DNA of 64,000 nt from Cladorrhinum sp. PSN259 (taxonomy: Eukaryota > Ascomycota > Sordariomycetes > Sordariales > Podosporaceae): assembly GCA_033725935.1 (NCBI GenBank), contig MU867065.1, positions 976,405 to 1,040,404 of the forward strand, given 5' to 3'. The position numbers and the translations under genes are program-made. The notes under the pieces are model-generated. The model made no database searches. It was not told the DNA's origin and worked only from the letters and a program-made list of their open reading frames with translations. The first letter of the stretch is position 1. The number at the start of each line of letters is the position of its first letter. Of this stretch, positions 21,363-32,158 are shown in pieces.

Positions 21363-21818
21363 ATGCAGTTCAGAATTCTCTCCATTGCCGCCCTCCTCGG
21401 TATGGCCACCGCTATCCCTTCTTCTCCTATGCACAAGCGCGCCGACTTCCACCCCAGCAGCTCAAACGACTACTGCGGCGAGGTAGCTCAAGCCGTCTAC
21501 AGCACTTCCTCGTCGCCCAAAGCTTCGGATTGCAAAAACATCCCCTCCACCATCTCCGGATCCGGCTATTGGGCCATTTCTCAGGGCGACGGCGAGGTCA
21601 CTCTCGCTACCTCGGGAAGCTGCGCCTTCAAGGTCGTTTTCACCGGCTCGGGCAAGGACAAGGAGGCGTTCAACTTTGGGACCAACGATGTGCAGTTTTA
21701 CGTTAATTCTTATGCGGGCAAGACTGATAGCGATGGGCGCGTCGAGGTTCATGGGACTGTGAATTGCAATGACTCTGGGAAGGAGATTGATGTTAAGTGG
21801 CAGTTGACTCATGCTTGA
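21363..21818 (+). CDS. Small secreted protein, Ecp2/Hce2-like
   Basis: Intronless, 151 residues. The ATG at 21363 opens a clear signal peptide (residues 1-18, FRILSIAALLGMATA). A short propeptide ends at 'HKR' (residues 24-26), a Kex2-type site. The mature protein has four cysteines (38, 57, 87, 135), enough for two disulfides. The order ASDCKNI ... GSGYW ... SGSCAF ... GTNDVQFYVNSY resembles the Hce2 domain of Ecp2-type effectors. These are secreted proteins of fungi; some cause necrosis in plants, and many copies in saprotrophs have no known role. No toxicity should be assumed. A TATA box and the strong leader suggest good expression. Confidence 0.75.
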   Translation: MQFRILSIAALLGMATAIPSSPMHKRADFHPSSSNDYCGEVAQAVYSTSSSPKASDCKNIPSTISGSGYWAISQGDGEVTLATSGSCAFKVVFTGSGKDKEAFNFGTNDVQFYVNSYAGKTDSDGRVEVHGTVNCNDSGKEIDVKWQLTHA

Positions 21819-22297
21819 ATGTGTACACGCCGCAAGGACATGGCGAGGTTAGGGGACTGGGCGGTGAAAGGGGAAATGAAAGCTTTGGGGTCGGGGAGAG
21901 ACTTGAAGTAAGGAGTAGAAAATGGCGATGGGATTACAAGCGAGTCTGGTGTGTGTTTTTGGGATGAGCTGAGCGTTATGAATTGATGACTGAGAAGCAC
22001 AGAAAATCTTCAATGATTCTTAGTCTAATTAGATTCGTAGCTCGGAATTCAAACATTTTTTGGCAGTAATGCAAGTTACTCGGTGTTTTGTCCATGGCCC
22101 AATCAGGAAAGTCCCTTTCTCGGCCTGACTCATACTACCTGTCATCCCCAACTTCCAAAGCAGGAAACTACTCATGGGGGACGCTCATGCCTGTTATTTC
22201 CCCCCTCAGTGCCACTCAACCCATCAACATCAACACCAAAATTCAGAAGTCATCCCCTTCCTGCCCATCTTCCCGTTTCTGTGCTCAATCGCTAACA
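21819..22297. other. Intergenic spacer
   Basis: 3' flank of the secreted protein gene and 5' flank of the methyltransferase gene. The frame upstream of 22298 is open for 70 codons, but its composition is leader-like. No other feature is seen. Confidence 0.6.
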
Positions 22298-23191
22298 ATG
22301 TCCTTCGAGTCACCTTTCACTGTTGGCAACCCCCTCTCAGTCTGGGACGACATAGCACCGGACTGGAACGCGTCAATCACAGCAAAAGGGAACAAGTACT
22401 TCCACAGACTTCAGGTCCCCATACTCACCCGCTTTCTCTCCACCCACCTTCCATTATCTCCGAAATGCCTCGACCTCGCAACAGGCAACGGCCTTGTAGC
22501 TCGTTGGTTGATCGACCACGGCGCATCCTCTGTCCTCGCCACAGACGGGAGCAAGGAGATGCTCAGCATCACCGACACGCTTGTCTCTGCTGATGCCCGT
22601 TACAACGGGAAGATCACGACTAGAAAGGTTGACGTGACGAGTAGGCAGGATATGGAAGGATTGACAACGCAGGAAGTAGCAGACACCTTTGACGTCGTGG
22701 TGTGTAACATGGCCATCATGGATATCGAGCGGCTGGATATATTGGCTGCGTCACTGAAGTCTCTTCTTCGGCCGTCTGGAGTGTATGTTGTTCCTTTCTG
22801 TCTTTGCCCGCTGTCTTATTGAAGGAAAAACAGGTTCGTTGCAACAGTCCTCCACCCGGCATTCTTCACCTCCCTCCACACACGGCAGATCTCAGTCTCA
22901 TACAACCCAAAAACAGGCGAGGAAGAAACGAGCCTTGCCAAGTGCGTATATGGATATCTTGATGTTCCGCCAACCAAGGGGATTGCGGTGCCGGGACAAA
23001 AAGTGAAGCAGACATATTTTCACAGACCGATGCACGAGCTGTTTGGCGAGTTCTTCAAAGTAGGGTTGGTGATGGATGGAATGGAGGAGATGGGCTTCAC
23101 GAAGGAGGATTGTGAGGAGAACAGAGTGCAGAGTAATTGCAATTTCACGCAGTTGCCAGCTGTTTTGGGCTTTAGGATGCACACTCCTTGA
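22298..23191 (+). CDS. Class I SAM-dependent methyltransferase
   Basis: Two exons, 22298-22782 and 22834-23191, with a 51-nt intron (GTATGT donor, AACAG acceptor, phase 2), give 280 residues. SAM-binding motif I is 'CLDLATGNGLVARWL', the acidic end of strand 2 is 'VLATDGSKEML', and motif IV is 'FDVVVCNMAIMDI'. This is a Methyltransf_11/25-type fold. After the intron comes 'VATVLHPAFFTS' and a C-terminal half that often caps the active site in small-molecule methyltransferases. The substrate cannot be inferred. I chose the ATG at 22298 because it starts just before a typical 'WDDIAPDWNASI' opening. No biosynthetic cluster surrounds it. Confidence 0.88.
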
Positions 23192-23437
23192 GTCGACAAA
23201 TGCTGGCCTCGGTCTTTGTGTCGGTGATATCGGCTTCAGAATTGACACTTTGGGAATACACTGTCAGAGGCGGTGCTCTTACACTATTTGTTAGCGCAAT
23301 GCAACTGATGTGGCAGTGCTTGGAGGGCCTGTGCCAAGAGTATCCCACCCACTCATCTGTCCAAAAGAGAGACATTTCAGGCACCGATATCTGTCAACAT
23401 CAAGTTCTCCTCCATTGTCTTCTCCCTCACAAGCACA

Positions 23438-24991
23438 ATGTCAACCTCAGAAGAAGACGTGATAAAGATGGAGGAAATGAGCCCAGAAAACAGGAATGAC
23501 AGCGAAAGCACACCGCCCGGGTCGAAAATTACCCGTTTGCCCCCCGAACTCATCTCGCAGGTATTTCAACACTTGCGGGACAACCCCAAGTCCATCAGCC
23601 CAAAAGAGCTGAATGATCTCTGCAACCTTCGACGTGCGTGCAAATATTTTGCAACCATTGGCACCGAGTATACCATCAGGACTGTCTTGCAGAAACTGAA
23701 CGGCGATTGGACTCGGCTCGCCATATTCTTTACCCGGAGAGACCTTGAACGTCTCAGAAACCTCTCGCGCGAGCCAGGTTTGAAGCACATGGCAGACAAA
23801 ATCCGCAGCATCTTCTTTGTTAGCTGGGCTGCCAACCCAGACATGGCGGCCGACATTGACAAGTATTACGAGTCTACCCTTCGCTACGAGTCAGGCCCTT
23901 GGATGCCAAGCAAAAACAAACACCCCCCGATCGATCTATCGCCGTGTGCAAGAGAAGCATGGTGTCAACGCTTCAGAGACCTTGTGGATGAGCAAGAGGC
24001 TCTCAAACCGCAGATATCAGCCCTGCTTCAGGAAGTTCTCCCGTCTTTGCCAGGCCTGATGAGTTTTTACTACCGGTCTGGAGGACTCGGTGGCCACCCC
24101 GCGTCGCGTTCTCTTCACACGAGTCTGAGTCCTCTGTGTCCCCAAACCGCCTACGACCGCCAAAAGGGATGGAACAAGATTCAGCGGCCTGGTCACGACG
24201 TAGAGCTCCTCTACCTCTTCCTCCGAGCTTTCATCAAGCAAGAGACTACGCTGCGAACAATGACGCTTTCGTATCTTGACTGGTCCTTCTTCCACGTCAA
24301 GAACAAGCATGGCCTTCCAAAGATACTTGAAAATTACCTTTTCTGGGACCTGTATCATTTTGAACTCTGGATCAACAACTCCTTCTCAGCTATCGACCGC
24401 TCGACGGGGTGCAAATGGAAGGAGGAGTCGGGCAAGGACGGCAACTCCCCCGGGTGTGCCCACGAGATTGTGAGCAGCGGATTGGTAGCCGAGTTCCTGG
24501 AGAGCATGCCGGGTCTCCGTTCGCTTTCCATTCACTTTCCCGGCTCCGACTACACCAAGAAGCACCTCAACCTCCCCGCCCCCAAGATTGACTGGGTGAT
24601 ACCTCTCGATCAGGATTGGAGACACCTGAATGATTTGACCATCGGCGGTGTCTTGTGCACTGCGGATGACTTGGAATCCCTCTTGGTGACGCACAGACGC
24701 ACACTCAGACGCCTCAAACTTTTGCATCTCCGGCTTGTTGGATCAAGCGTGCGGTCATTGTTGATGACATTGCGTCGCGAGTTGCCGCGAGTTACCAAGT
24801 TCGTGATTGCTGGGTTGTGGATCGGAAACCTCGATGAATATGGGTTGCCGGTTGCGACGGCCGCGGCGGATAAATGGAGTTTTACTGATAGCATGGAAGC
24901 AAAGGTGAGCAAGTGGTTTGTTAGCCCTCGTCTCTACTGGAGAGGGGAGGAGGATTACTGTCCCTTGGATGACTGGGAGAACGGAAGATGA
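23438..24991 (+). CDS. F-box protein
   Basis: Intronless, 517 residues. After an acidic N-terminus the F-box core 'ITRLPPELISQVFQHLRD' (about residues 31-50) continues through 'LNDLCNLRRACKYFATIG'. The rest is helical and leucine-rich without a repeat I can name; 'LRSLSIHFPG' and 'LRRLKLLHLRLVG' suggest loose LRR-like segments. F-box proteins connect substrates to SCF ubiquitin ligases through Skp1. The substrate is unknown, as for most of the large fungal F-box families. The stop is 138 bp from the convergent carboxylesterase stop. Confidence 0.82.
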   Translation: MSTSEEDVIKMEEMSPENRNDSESTPPGSKITRLPPELISQVFQHLRDNPKSISPKELNDLCNLRRACKYFATIGTEYTIRTVLQKLNGDWTRLAIFFTRRDLERLRNLSREPGLKHMADKIRSIFFVSWAANPDMAADIDKYYESTLRYESGPWMPSKNKHPPIDLSPCAREAWCQRFRDLVDEQEALKPQISALLQEVLPSLPGLMSFYYRSGGLGGHPASRSLHTSLSPLCPQTAYDRQKGWNKIQRPGHDVELLYLFLRAFIKQETTLRTMTLSYLDWSFFHVKNKHGLPKILENYLFWDLYHFELWINNSFSAIDRSTGCKWKEESGKDGNSPGCAHEIVSSGLVAEFLESMPGLRSLSIHFPGSDYTKKHLNLPAPKIDWVIPLDQDWRHLNDLTIGGVLCTADDLESLLVTHRRTLRRLKLLHLRLVGSSVRSLLMTLRRELPRVTKFVIAGLWIGNLDEYGLPVATAAADKWSFTDSMEAKVSKWFVSPRLYWRGEEDYCPLDDWENGR

Positions 24992-25128
24992 GATGCTGTT
25001 AGGAAGCTCGCTCCCAATGTTGTCACTACATAATTATTTCCTGCCTAGACCATAGATCTAATCATCACGATGGCTTTATACCCCGTTGCCGTGGGAACCT
25101 CCCCTTTTGTTGTCTAGCTCCACCTTCG

Positions 25129-26901
25129 TCAGACCTTTCTCCTCCTTACCCACCGTATCATCTCCTCCCTGCCTTCCAGCCTGAACGTATCTTGCTCAAC
25201 TGCCCATCCGCCTTGCTCTTCAGTCTGTAACACCATGTTAAGCCCCTGCTTTTGATCGCCATACCTGGGCCACAATGGTATGCTCCGGCCATTATGGTTC
25301 CCATTAGGATTTCCATCATAAGCAAAATTGATCCAACTCGTTTGGATCTCCCGGCTCAGCTCCTCCCATTGCTTCCAAGGGCCCAACCACCCAGGATTAC
25401 CAAATACAAACGCCAGCTCAGTAGCATGAGCAACTCCCTCGTGTGCCGGACCTAGCGTTCCACAAACCCCGTCGACGCAGCTGATCTCTACGCCCACATA
25501 AGCCTCGGGCGCCAACGGTACAAATGGCGTCCAGGCCCTCGTATTAAACCTGTAAACGAAGGTGTCATCCTGATACCGTGCATAAGCCCTGGCATCTTGC
25601 AGCCTGGGCGCATGGTAGAACACGTCCCCTACGATTGCTGCAGCACGCTTATACTGTTTCCCCCCGAATTCTTCGAATCTTTCCTCCCCAGTGTTGAGCG
25701 GAATCCCCTGAGAAGGATCATCGGCATACAACTCCATCAACCGTCTCACCATACCTTCGGGATAATTAAACCCCCTAGCGTTCATCAAATGCTCATACAT
25801 CTCGTCGTCGTTATCGATCTTCACACCCTGCGTATTATCAGTCCCCTCGTCCGAGTTGGTCCCCAACAAATGCGGTACATGCGCAAACCTGCCCTCCTCC
25901 AACAACTGCGTCGGATACAGAGGAATCAAATCCCCGTCAACGACGGGATAAAACCCAGGCCCTTTGCCGTCCTTGCCCACACCTCTTCGCGTCAGAATCT
26001 CAAACATTTCTTTATACTCGACGCCCCTCAAACAATCCAGCGTATCGCGTGCGTCTTGACATTTCGCCCTCGTCACGATGCCATCATACATCCCCTGGTA
26101 CCACACACTCCCGTTGTACCAAGCGGTGCTCGCGCTCCCGCTCTGCTGAATGCTTCTGTGAAATAATCCCTGGGCTCCCAGGTCGCCGGCATAAGCAAGC
26201 ACCAGCTGTCCCACGGCAAAACTCCCAGCTGATTCTCCCCATATCGTCACTTTCCCCTGGTTTCCTCCAAATCCCGCAATGTTCTCCTGCACCCACCTCA
26301 GAGCCAGGTGAATGTCTCTCAAGCCGAGGTTCGTCTGCCCGGAGCCCTGGACCTGGTCCGAATACAGAAAGCCCCAGGGTCCCTTGCGGTAGTTGATGCT
26401 CACTCCTATTATCGGTTTTCCTATCTCCTGGGAGTGGCGGACGATGTAGCTGAGATTGTACCGGTCGAGACCCGAGGTCCCAACTTGGTATGCGCCGCCG
26501 TGGATCCAGAAGAGCACCGGGAGTGGTGGGTCATGGAGGGAAACCGATGAGGGTCGGATGATGTTTATGCTGAGGCAAGTCTCTGACATGCCCCAGAGGT
26601 CGTCGTCCTCTGGCGTGAAGTCGGGACATGCATGGCCGTACCGCGTCGCCGGAATTGGCGAGGGCCATGAAGTGTTTAATGACTGTGGGAGGCGGAAGCG
26701 GTTGGTTCCGGAGGTTGACTGCGCGTAGGGGATGCCGAGGAACAAGTCTTGTTGAAAATGGGGGGAGTGAACGCCGTAGTAAGTCCCGTTTAGTGTTGTT
26801 GCTAGTGGAGGGTCGGATGGTGGGTCTGTAGCTGCCAGGGTGAGGTGGAAGAGACAGAGAAGCAAGACTGCCTCTTGCGGAAACGGGGCGAGAAGCAACA
26901 T
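25129..26901 (-). CDS. Secreted type-B carboxylesterase/lipase
   Basis: Intronless. The frame is open from 26955, but I choose the ATG at 26901. It begins a signal peptide (MLLLAPFPQEAVLLLCLF...TLAA), giving 590 residues. This is an alpha/beta hydrolase of the type-B carboxylesterase family (COesterase). The oxyanion segment is 'FWIHGGAYQVG', and the nucleophile elbow is 'WGESAGS' with Ser at about 224. The acid is the Glu in 'GTNSDEGTD', and the catalytic His is probably in 'GVAHATELAFVFGNP'. The early 'YYGVHSPHFQQDLFLGIPYA' is the family's N-terminal signature. These enzymes cleave carboxylic esters; extracellular fungal members include lipases and feruloyl or cutin-like esterases. The substrate is unknown. 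Confidence 0.9.
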   Translation of the reverse strand: MLLLAPFPQEAVLLLCLFHLTLAATDPPSDPPLATTLNGTYYGVHSPHFQQDLFLGIPYAQSTSGTNRFRLPQSLNTSWPSPIPATRYGHACPDFTPEDDDLWGMSETCLSINIIRPSSVSLHDPPLPVLFWIHGGAYQVGTSGLDRYNLSYIVRHSQEIGKPIIGVSINYRKGPWGFLYSDQVQGSGQTNLGLRDIHLALRWVQENIAGFGGNQGKVTIWGESAGSFAVGQLVLAYAGDLGAQGLFHRSIQQSGSASTAWYNGSVWYQGMYDGIVTRAKCQDARDTLDCLRGVEYKEMFEILTRRGVGKDGKGPGFYPVVDGDLIPLYPTQLLEEGRFAHVPHLLGTNSDEGTDNTQGVKIDNDDEMYEHLMNARGFNYPEGMVRRLMELYADDPSQGIPLNTGEERFEEFGGKQYKRAAAIVGDVFYHAPRLQDARAYARYQDDTFVYRFNTRAWTPFVPLAPEAYVGVEISCVDGVCGTLGPAHEGVAHATELAFVFGNPGWLGPWKQWEELSREIQTSWINFAYDGNPNGNHNGRSIPLWPRYGDQKQGLNMVLQTEEQGGWAVEQDTFRLEGREEMIRWVRRRKV

Positions 26902-27160
26902 CTTCACATTTTCGTTGAAGAGATAAAGTTTCTGGGCCTTTTCACAAGAGGTCATTTATGGATATAAAAGCTGAATTATTAAAGTTACACCGCCATGTCT
27001 CCTATTCTGCAGACTGCGGTTTCGGCGGTGGGTGAGACGAGTAGCCCTTGCAGCTGCATTGCTGCATCAGAGAATGATTGGTGATGGTTGGTACCAAGGT
27101 CGACAGATATGCAGCTAAGAGGTCCAGCGCAAACTCGCATGACCATTTGCCAAATCACAG

Positions 27161-29290
27161 TCAGACAAGGAAGAAATTACGGCCTTCCACCTTGGTAACA
27201 ATCTCGCCATCCATGATACCGTCACAAAACGCCTCCCCAATAAACTGGAACCTTTCGAAAGGAACAGGCCTCAACACAAACGGAATCCTCCCACCACAAA
27301 ACACAACCACGACATCCCCTTCCCTGGCCTCGGCCGGCCCCATCCCAATATAGCCATTCCGAGTTAGAAACGGCTTCTTCCCCTCGGTATACTCCATAGA
27401 CTGCCAGTAAATCAACTGCTGATTGTTCCTCATTTCACGAAACTTGGCCAGCTTCTCCTCCTTCGTAGCCTCATCCTCTGTCTGGTACGCCTGAATAACA
27501 AGCATCATAGCATGCATATACCGCTGAAAGTGTTGCCCAGCTGCTTCCCGGCCTGCGCGATGCTTCTCCTTTTCAGGCGTCCAAAACAGATCTCCGGTTG
27601 GGACGCGCCAGCATGACTCTTCTCGTCGGGATTTAATGTGAAAAGCGTCCTCAGGATTGATACTGTCCTTTTCAATGGCGCGGTTAACAAGACCTCCGAG
27701 CTCGGTCATATATTTCGCCCAGCGGTCAGCCTCGTACCGAGTGGGAGTCCAACCATCACCGGGAGTGACGGCTTCTATTGCCCCAACCAGATAACCCCTG
27801 AGTCCAAGGACATTGGGCTCAGAGTGTAACACTGACTCAACATCCAGTTGATCCCCACAAGCAGCAAAGATGTGCTCCTCAGTAACCACGTTGATCTCGT
27901 AAAATGAGCTCTTCAGCCCCGTCCGCCAATCAGGCACCCAGGTCGGCAAATGATCACCCAATCCCTCCATCTTGGGAAACTGCGCAAAACACAAAGTCTC
28001 AATCATCCCACTCGTCTTGTTCGTGATCATTGCCCTCGCAGCATCCGTCAATATCCGGGATTCAACCTCATAATCCCTCATCCCACTATATTCAGGCTTT
28101 ATGTTCAACGCTTCAGCATCGACAGCCAACCCAAGCAGCGAGTAGATCCTGTCCCTGTGCTCCGTAGCCTGCGTCACGTCCCTTCCGACATACAACTTCC
28201 TTAACAGCGTCAACAGCCCATCTCCCGTAGCCCCTTCCACTTTCTTCTCAAACTTTTGCCTCCTCGTCCGACAGTGAAACAACCTATTCGTAGGCGGTTC
28301 CAATACCTCATTGAGCACATCTACGGAGAGCCCCTGACCTGTGGTATAGAGTCCAATCGTCTCAGCTCTGATGGAACTATGCAACCCAAACACACCAAGG
28401 TGCACAAACTCAGCCGGCAGTCTTTCCTTCCCACAGACAAAGTACGTCTCAGGACACAAACAAAACTCCTGTACCGTCCAAGCGCGAGTGAACCACGGCC
28501 GTTTAAACCAAACCAGCATGTCTCTGATCAAGGGTGGAAACATCTCGGCAGCCTTCCTGACCACCTTTCTATGATACTCCCGCGTGAATTCGTCTTGGTC
28601 ATTCTCGGGATCAACCGCAGAAGTATTCATGGCCTTGGCGAAAGCGGGATATCTCTCCTTCGTGAAATAGCTCTCAACATCCAAATCCCTCGACGCTTGG
28701 CCGACGCTCCTCCAAGCCTGCATGACGGCGTCGGAATTGTGTTCGGCAGGCCCCAGCCAGACTAGCACCTCGCTCGCACTCGAGTATATCTTGCCCATCA
28801 AACCGACCTGGTGCGCCTTCTCGCCTAAATCGTCCTGATTGATGCATATCTGGTCGATCCAGAGTATCAACCCTCCTTCGGAAGTGCTAAAATCATGACT
28901 CGCCCGCAAATTGTGCAGCGCGATAAATAACGACTTTGTAAGTGGTATACTCAAGTACTCTTCTTTCTGGGCATCAGTATCAAGACCCCGCATCTGAGAC
29001 GATCTCCTGTCGGATGCATCTTTCCTGACGAGGATGCGATGAGTCTTGGTGTCGTCACCCCACACGTACGACAGCGCTTTGTATGGTTTAGACGGGTTAT
29101 TAACTGTGGTAACAAAGATGCGACATGTCAATTCCGTGGAAAAGGCGTCGCCGTCTCCACCTTCCAGCTCGGCGGGGGAAGGGGGGAAAAGCTCCAAGAG
29201 ACGAAATTCCGTCTTGTGTTCATCTAGAAAGGTGCTGCTGTAGGAAAAGCTTTGGATTGCTTTGATTTTTGCGAGTGTGGTTCGGTTCAT
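27161..29290 (-). CDS. Heterokaryon incompatibility (HET) domain protein
   Basis: Intronless, 709 residues, apparently intact. All three HET blocks are present: 'YKALSYVWGDD' (about 69), 'LWIDQICINQDD' (about 143) and 'QVGLMGKIYSSASEVLVWLG' (about 161). The middle carries 'ATEHRDRIYSLLGLA', and the C-terminal strand 'GDVVVVFCGGRIPFVLRP' is the usual HET-protein end. HET domains act in fungal allorecognition and programmed cell death, often as the effector of a partner sensor. No NACHT, WD40 or TPR repeats are fused here, so a partner would be encoded elsewhere. It is one of dozens expected in such a genome. Confidence 0.93.
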   Translation of the reverse strand: MNRTTLAKIKAIQSFSYSSTFLDEHKTEFRLLELFPPSPAELEGGDGDAFSTELTCRIFVTTVNNPSKPYKALSYVWGDDTKTHRILVRKDASDRRSSQMRGLDTDAQKEEYLSIPLTKSLFIALHNLRASHDFSTSEGGLILWIDQICINQDDLGEKAHQVGLMGKIYSSASEVLVWLGPAEHNSDAVMQAWRSVGQASRDLDVESYFTKERYPAFAKAMNTSAVDPENDQDEFTREYHRKVVRKAAEMFPPLIRDMLVWFKRPWFTRAWTVQEFCLCPETYFVCGKERLPAEFVHLGVFGLHSSIRAETIGLYTTGQGLSVDVLNEVLEPPTNRLFHCRTRRQKFEKKVEGATGDGLLTLLRKLYVGRDVTQATEHRDRIYSLLGLAVDAEALNIKPEYSGMRDYEVESRILTDAARAMITNKTSGMIETLCFAQFPKMEGLGDHLPTWVPDWRTGLKSSFYEINVVTEEHIFAACGDQLDVESVLHSEPNVLGLRGYLVGAIEAVTPGDGWTPTRYEADRWAKYMTELGGLVNRAIEKDSINPEDAFHIKSRREESCWRVPTGDLFWTPEKEKHRAGREAAGQHFQRYMHAMMLVIQAYQTEDEATKEEKLAKFREMRNNQQLIYWQSMEYTEGKKPFLTRNGYIGMGPAEAREGDVVVVFCGGRIPFVLRPVPFERFQFIGEAFCDGIMDGEIVTKVEGRNFFLV

Positions 29291-29752
29291 TGTTGACTAT
29301 GAGCGATGAGTATGTGATGCAAATGTTGAAATGGCAAGACGAATGCGTGCACGCGGGGCTCATTTCGTTCGTTGTTGTTGGTCTCATGACCACTCGCTCG
29401 GGCAGTTCGGAACCCTGACTGCCAAGTGTGACTATCCATTCTTGGCTCCCAGTTTTTCATTTTTCGGCGCCTCGATTAATCTTGCATCTGTCGGACATCC
29501 TGGATGGGACATGTTGCTCCAAATCAAGGTGTATTATATTGGATTTCTGAATCCATTGTATCCTCAACCCCCTTGAGAGACCACAACAACACCCGCTGAT
29601 TGCCCGAACTTGAATAGTCCGTCCTCTGTGGTGCTCCTGCCTACCCAGGCTTGCTGGATGAAGTTGTGGGATTTGTGAAACTGAATCAGCGTCTGTGGCG
29701 CCAGAAGCTCAGGAGTCCGAGACGGATCGAACATTCCCAGCTTCCCATTCCC
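29291..29752. other. Intergenic spacer
   Basis: Lies between the start of the HET gene and the 3' end of the glycosyltransferase gene. No further feature is seen. Confidence 0.6.
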
Positions 29753-30974
29753 TCAAGAACTCTGCTTCTGCCTTCTTCCTCGCCTGCGCAGAATATAATC
29801 AGGCTCAGCAAGCCCCAAACCGCAAATTCTTTGCCGTCTGTCCCGAAAGCCATCATAAAACCCATTCCAAATATCCCTTTCGACACACGTCTTGCCATCA
29901 TCCTTATCCCGACACTTGGGCTCCCTTTCCGCCCTCAAGTTTGGTGGCGACCTAAGCCATGGCTTCGGCATCGGCCAGTCAGAAAAATGAACAAACTTGG
30001 CTTCTTTAAAGATATCCACAGGGTTCCATTCCGTTTGGTCGGTTCCCAAATACTTGCTGTGATCCTCTGCAGCGAACTCCCGACTCAGTAGATTGTACTT
30101 GCGGTGGGGAAGCACGAGCGCATTGTCCTTATACAGCTGATTGACAATCTCCATGTCGTAGTCGTTCCCTCCGCCTGCTTCAATCGCCTCCATGACCCTC
30201 TGGAACTCGGCTGCGCTGGGTTGCACCAGCATTATCTGCGACGACAGAATATCCTTCTCTGGTTGAAGCCAATACGCGCGCGGCATGGCAACCGAGCATG
30301 ATGGGAGGAGGAATAATTCGTCCATTGGCTGAAGGACCACCGAGTCTGAATCGAGCGATAGGACCCGGTCGTAGGATGTTTGGTTGAATGCGAGGAGCTT
30401 CGTGAATGATTCGGCCCATGTTTCTGGATAATTACGTCTTGTCAGCGAGTCATCTTGACAGACAGAGAGAGAGAGAGAGAGAGAGATATGTGCATGTCAT
30501 ACCTTCGTTTGTATCTTTCCGGTATACCGCTATGGGTACCAGTTTGGCGTCGTACTCGTCTCGAGCCTTGAGCAACAGTTGGCGGTCCCTGTCATTGTCT
30601 CGTTTCTTCTCCGGAGAATTTGGGTCCAACATGTGAGAAGGATACATCATTACACGGTCGGCGCGACTGCCCAGGCGATGCAACGACTCGAAGAGCATGA
30701 CCGAGTTGCACAGATAGTGGCTATTGGTCACGTATTGGATGTAGGCGAATCGCGACCAGTTGACGGAGCTGTCATGTCCGCCATTGGATTCATGGGGTGC
30801 TGAGTTTGATGCTGATTTTTGCTGGTCGCTCAAGTTGGTCCAGTTGATTGATATTCTGGAGATGGCGTCGTGTTGGTGAACGAAAAATGTCAGAGCAAGA
30901 AAGGTAAGTGCGATTGGAACCCACAGCAGTCGCACACTGCGGGACGAGATTATTTCGGGAATGCTCGGGCGCAT
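29753..30974 (-). CDS. Golgi type II glycosyltransferase, GNT1/GT8-like
   Basis: Two exons on the minus strand, 30974-30503 and 30423-29753, with a 79-nt intron (GTATGA donor, CCAG acceptor, phase 1), give 380 residues. Residues 14-33 are a single transmembrane anchor (LLWVPIALTFLALTFFV) after a short cytosolic tail, typical of Golgi glycosyltransferases. 'RFAYIQYVTNSHYLCNSVMLFESL' opens the GT-A fold, and the metal-binding DxD is in 'VLSLDSDSVVLQ'. 'LSSQIMLVQPSAAEFQRVM' and 'KFVHFSDWPMPKPW' complete the pattern of fungal alpha-N-acetylglucosaminyltransferase GNT1 and its GT8 relatives. It probably adds a sugar to glycoprotein glycans; donor and linkage are inferred from family only. The intron's pyrimidine tract is an expanded CT microsatellite. 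Confidence 0.88.
30464..30486. repeat. (GA)n microsatellite inside the glycosyltransferase intron
   Basis: About 11 GA dinucleotides. On the coding strand it is a CT run in the 3' half of the intron, upstream of the CCAG acceptor, so it sits in the pyrimidine-rich region used in splicing. Confidence 0.9.
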
Positions 30975-32158
30975 TTTGGCTCTCTCGGAATTCTCTGGAA
31001 TTTAGGGATACAACAGCTATGGTTTTCAACGAGATCTCAACGACTCTCTTTGGAAGAACGATGAACTGGAAAAGTTGGCCATCTTCACTCCTCAAAGAAA
31101 AGATGTCCTTTGGTTTGCATGTGAAACCATACCAGCAGCGTTATCTGGCCAACAGAGAGGCCAGAAACATTCAAGATCGGATCAGACGTCACAAATTTGG
31201 CTGAAATGCTTATTCGTGGGAGCGTATTCACCAAGTTGGAACAAGCAGCCAAGTTCTCTGTGCCGCTGCCGCCACCTTCACCTGCGTCTTACGTCTTACC
31301 AACTGGTTACCGCCCTGCTGGAAGCCAATCCTCAACTACCAGACGGGCGTGTGAAGAATGACGTTACTAATACTGTGAATAATGGAGGGATAATTCATGA
31401 ATAATCGTTGCATACATAGGGATGCAGAGGAGAGCCCAATATTCAGGGGGGAATTGCTCGAAATACTCAGGGGTGCATAAAAGTTATAAAGGGACGAAAG
31501 GAAAAGTCCACGGACACGCAAGCACTGTAAGTAGCCGATTCCCCGCCGTCACACCGCTTGGCCCTAAAAAGTCCCGGGCCGATATAAATGTCTCAGCTCT
31601 GTGCAGCTCATCAGACATGAGTAGATCGAAACATCGTTCCGACCCGCCCGATCTGGCAGCTTTGTTCCCAGCTTAGGAAGATGATATACCGACCGAGTCT
31701 TGATCATAATGTCTGTTCCGTGGAAGGAGAGGCTGCAGTATCCCGTGAGAAGATATCGTGACTTCGTATATGTACCTACGGATATTTAAACGGGCATTTC
31801 TATTATGTGCCGAACAGTGGCGTATGCAAGCAGCCGTTGATCAGAGCGTACCTGCAGGGCCAAAAAAACTAATGAAAATCTCCAAATCAGATATCGATCT
31901 GTCTCAGCCATGACGTTCATCGGGAAAATCACCCGAGGGCTGATGCTACTACCCAGCCCCTCGCGTCCAGAGACAATCTATCGACCCGTATTGACATCCC
32001 GTGGGGAAGTCCCGGTGGTAAGGGGCAGGAAGAGGTCTTCACTATCGACGACGAGATGTACATAAAAGGTATCACTGAATCCAGCCCAAGGATAATATCT
32101 TAATCCTCCTCACCCACCAGCTCTGTTCTTTCCCACACTCACATCCAAGCCGTCCAAA
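30975..32158. other. Intergenic region between divergent genes
   Basis: Divergent promoters of the glycosyltransferase (left) and the NTF2-like protein (right). A TATA-like ATAAAA at 32062-32067 lies about 95 bp before the right-hand start. No gene is supported. Confidence 0.55.
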
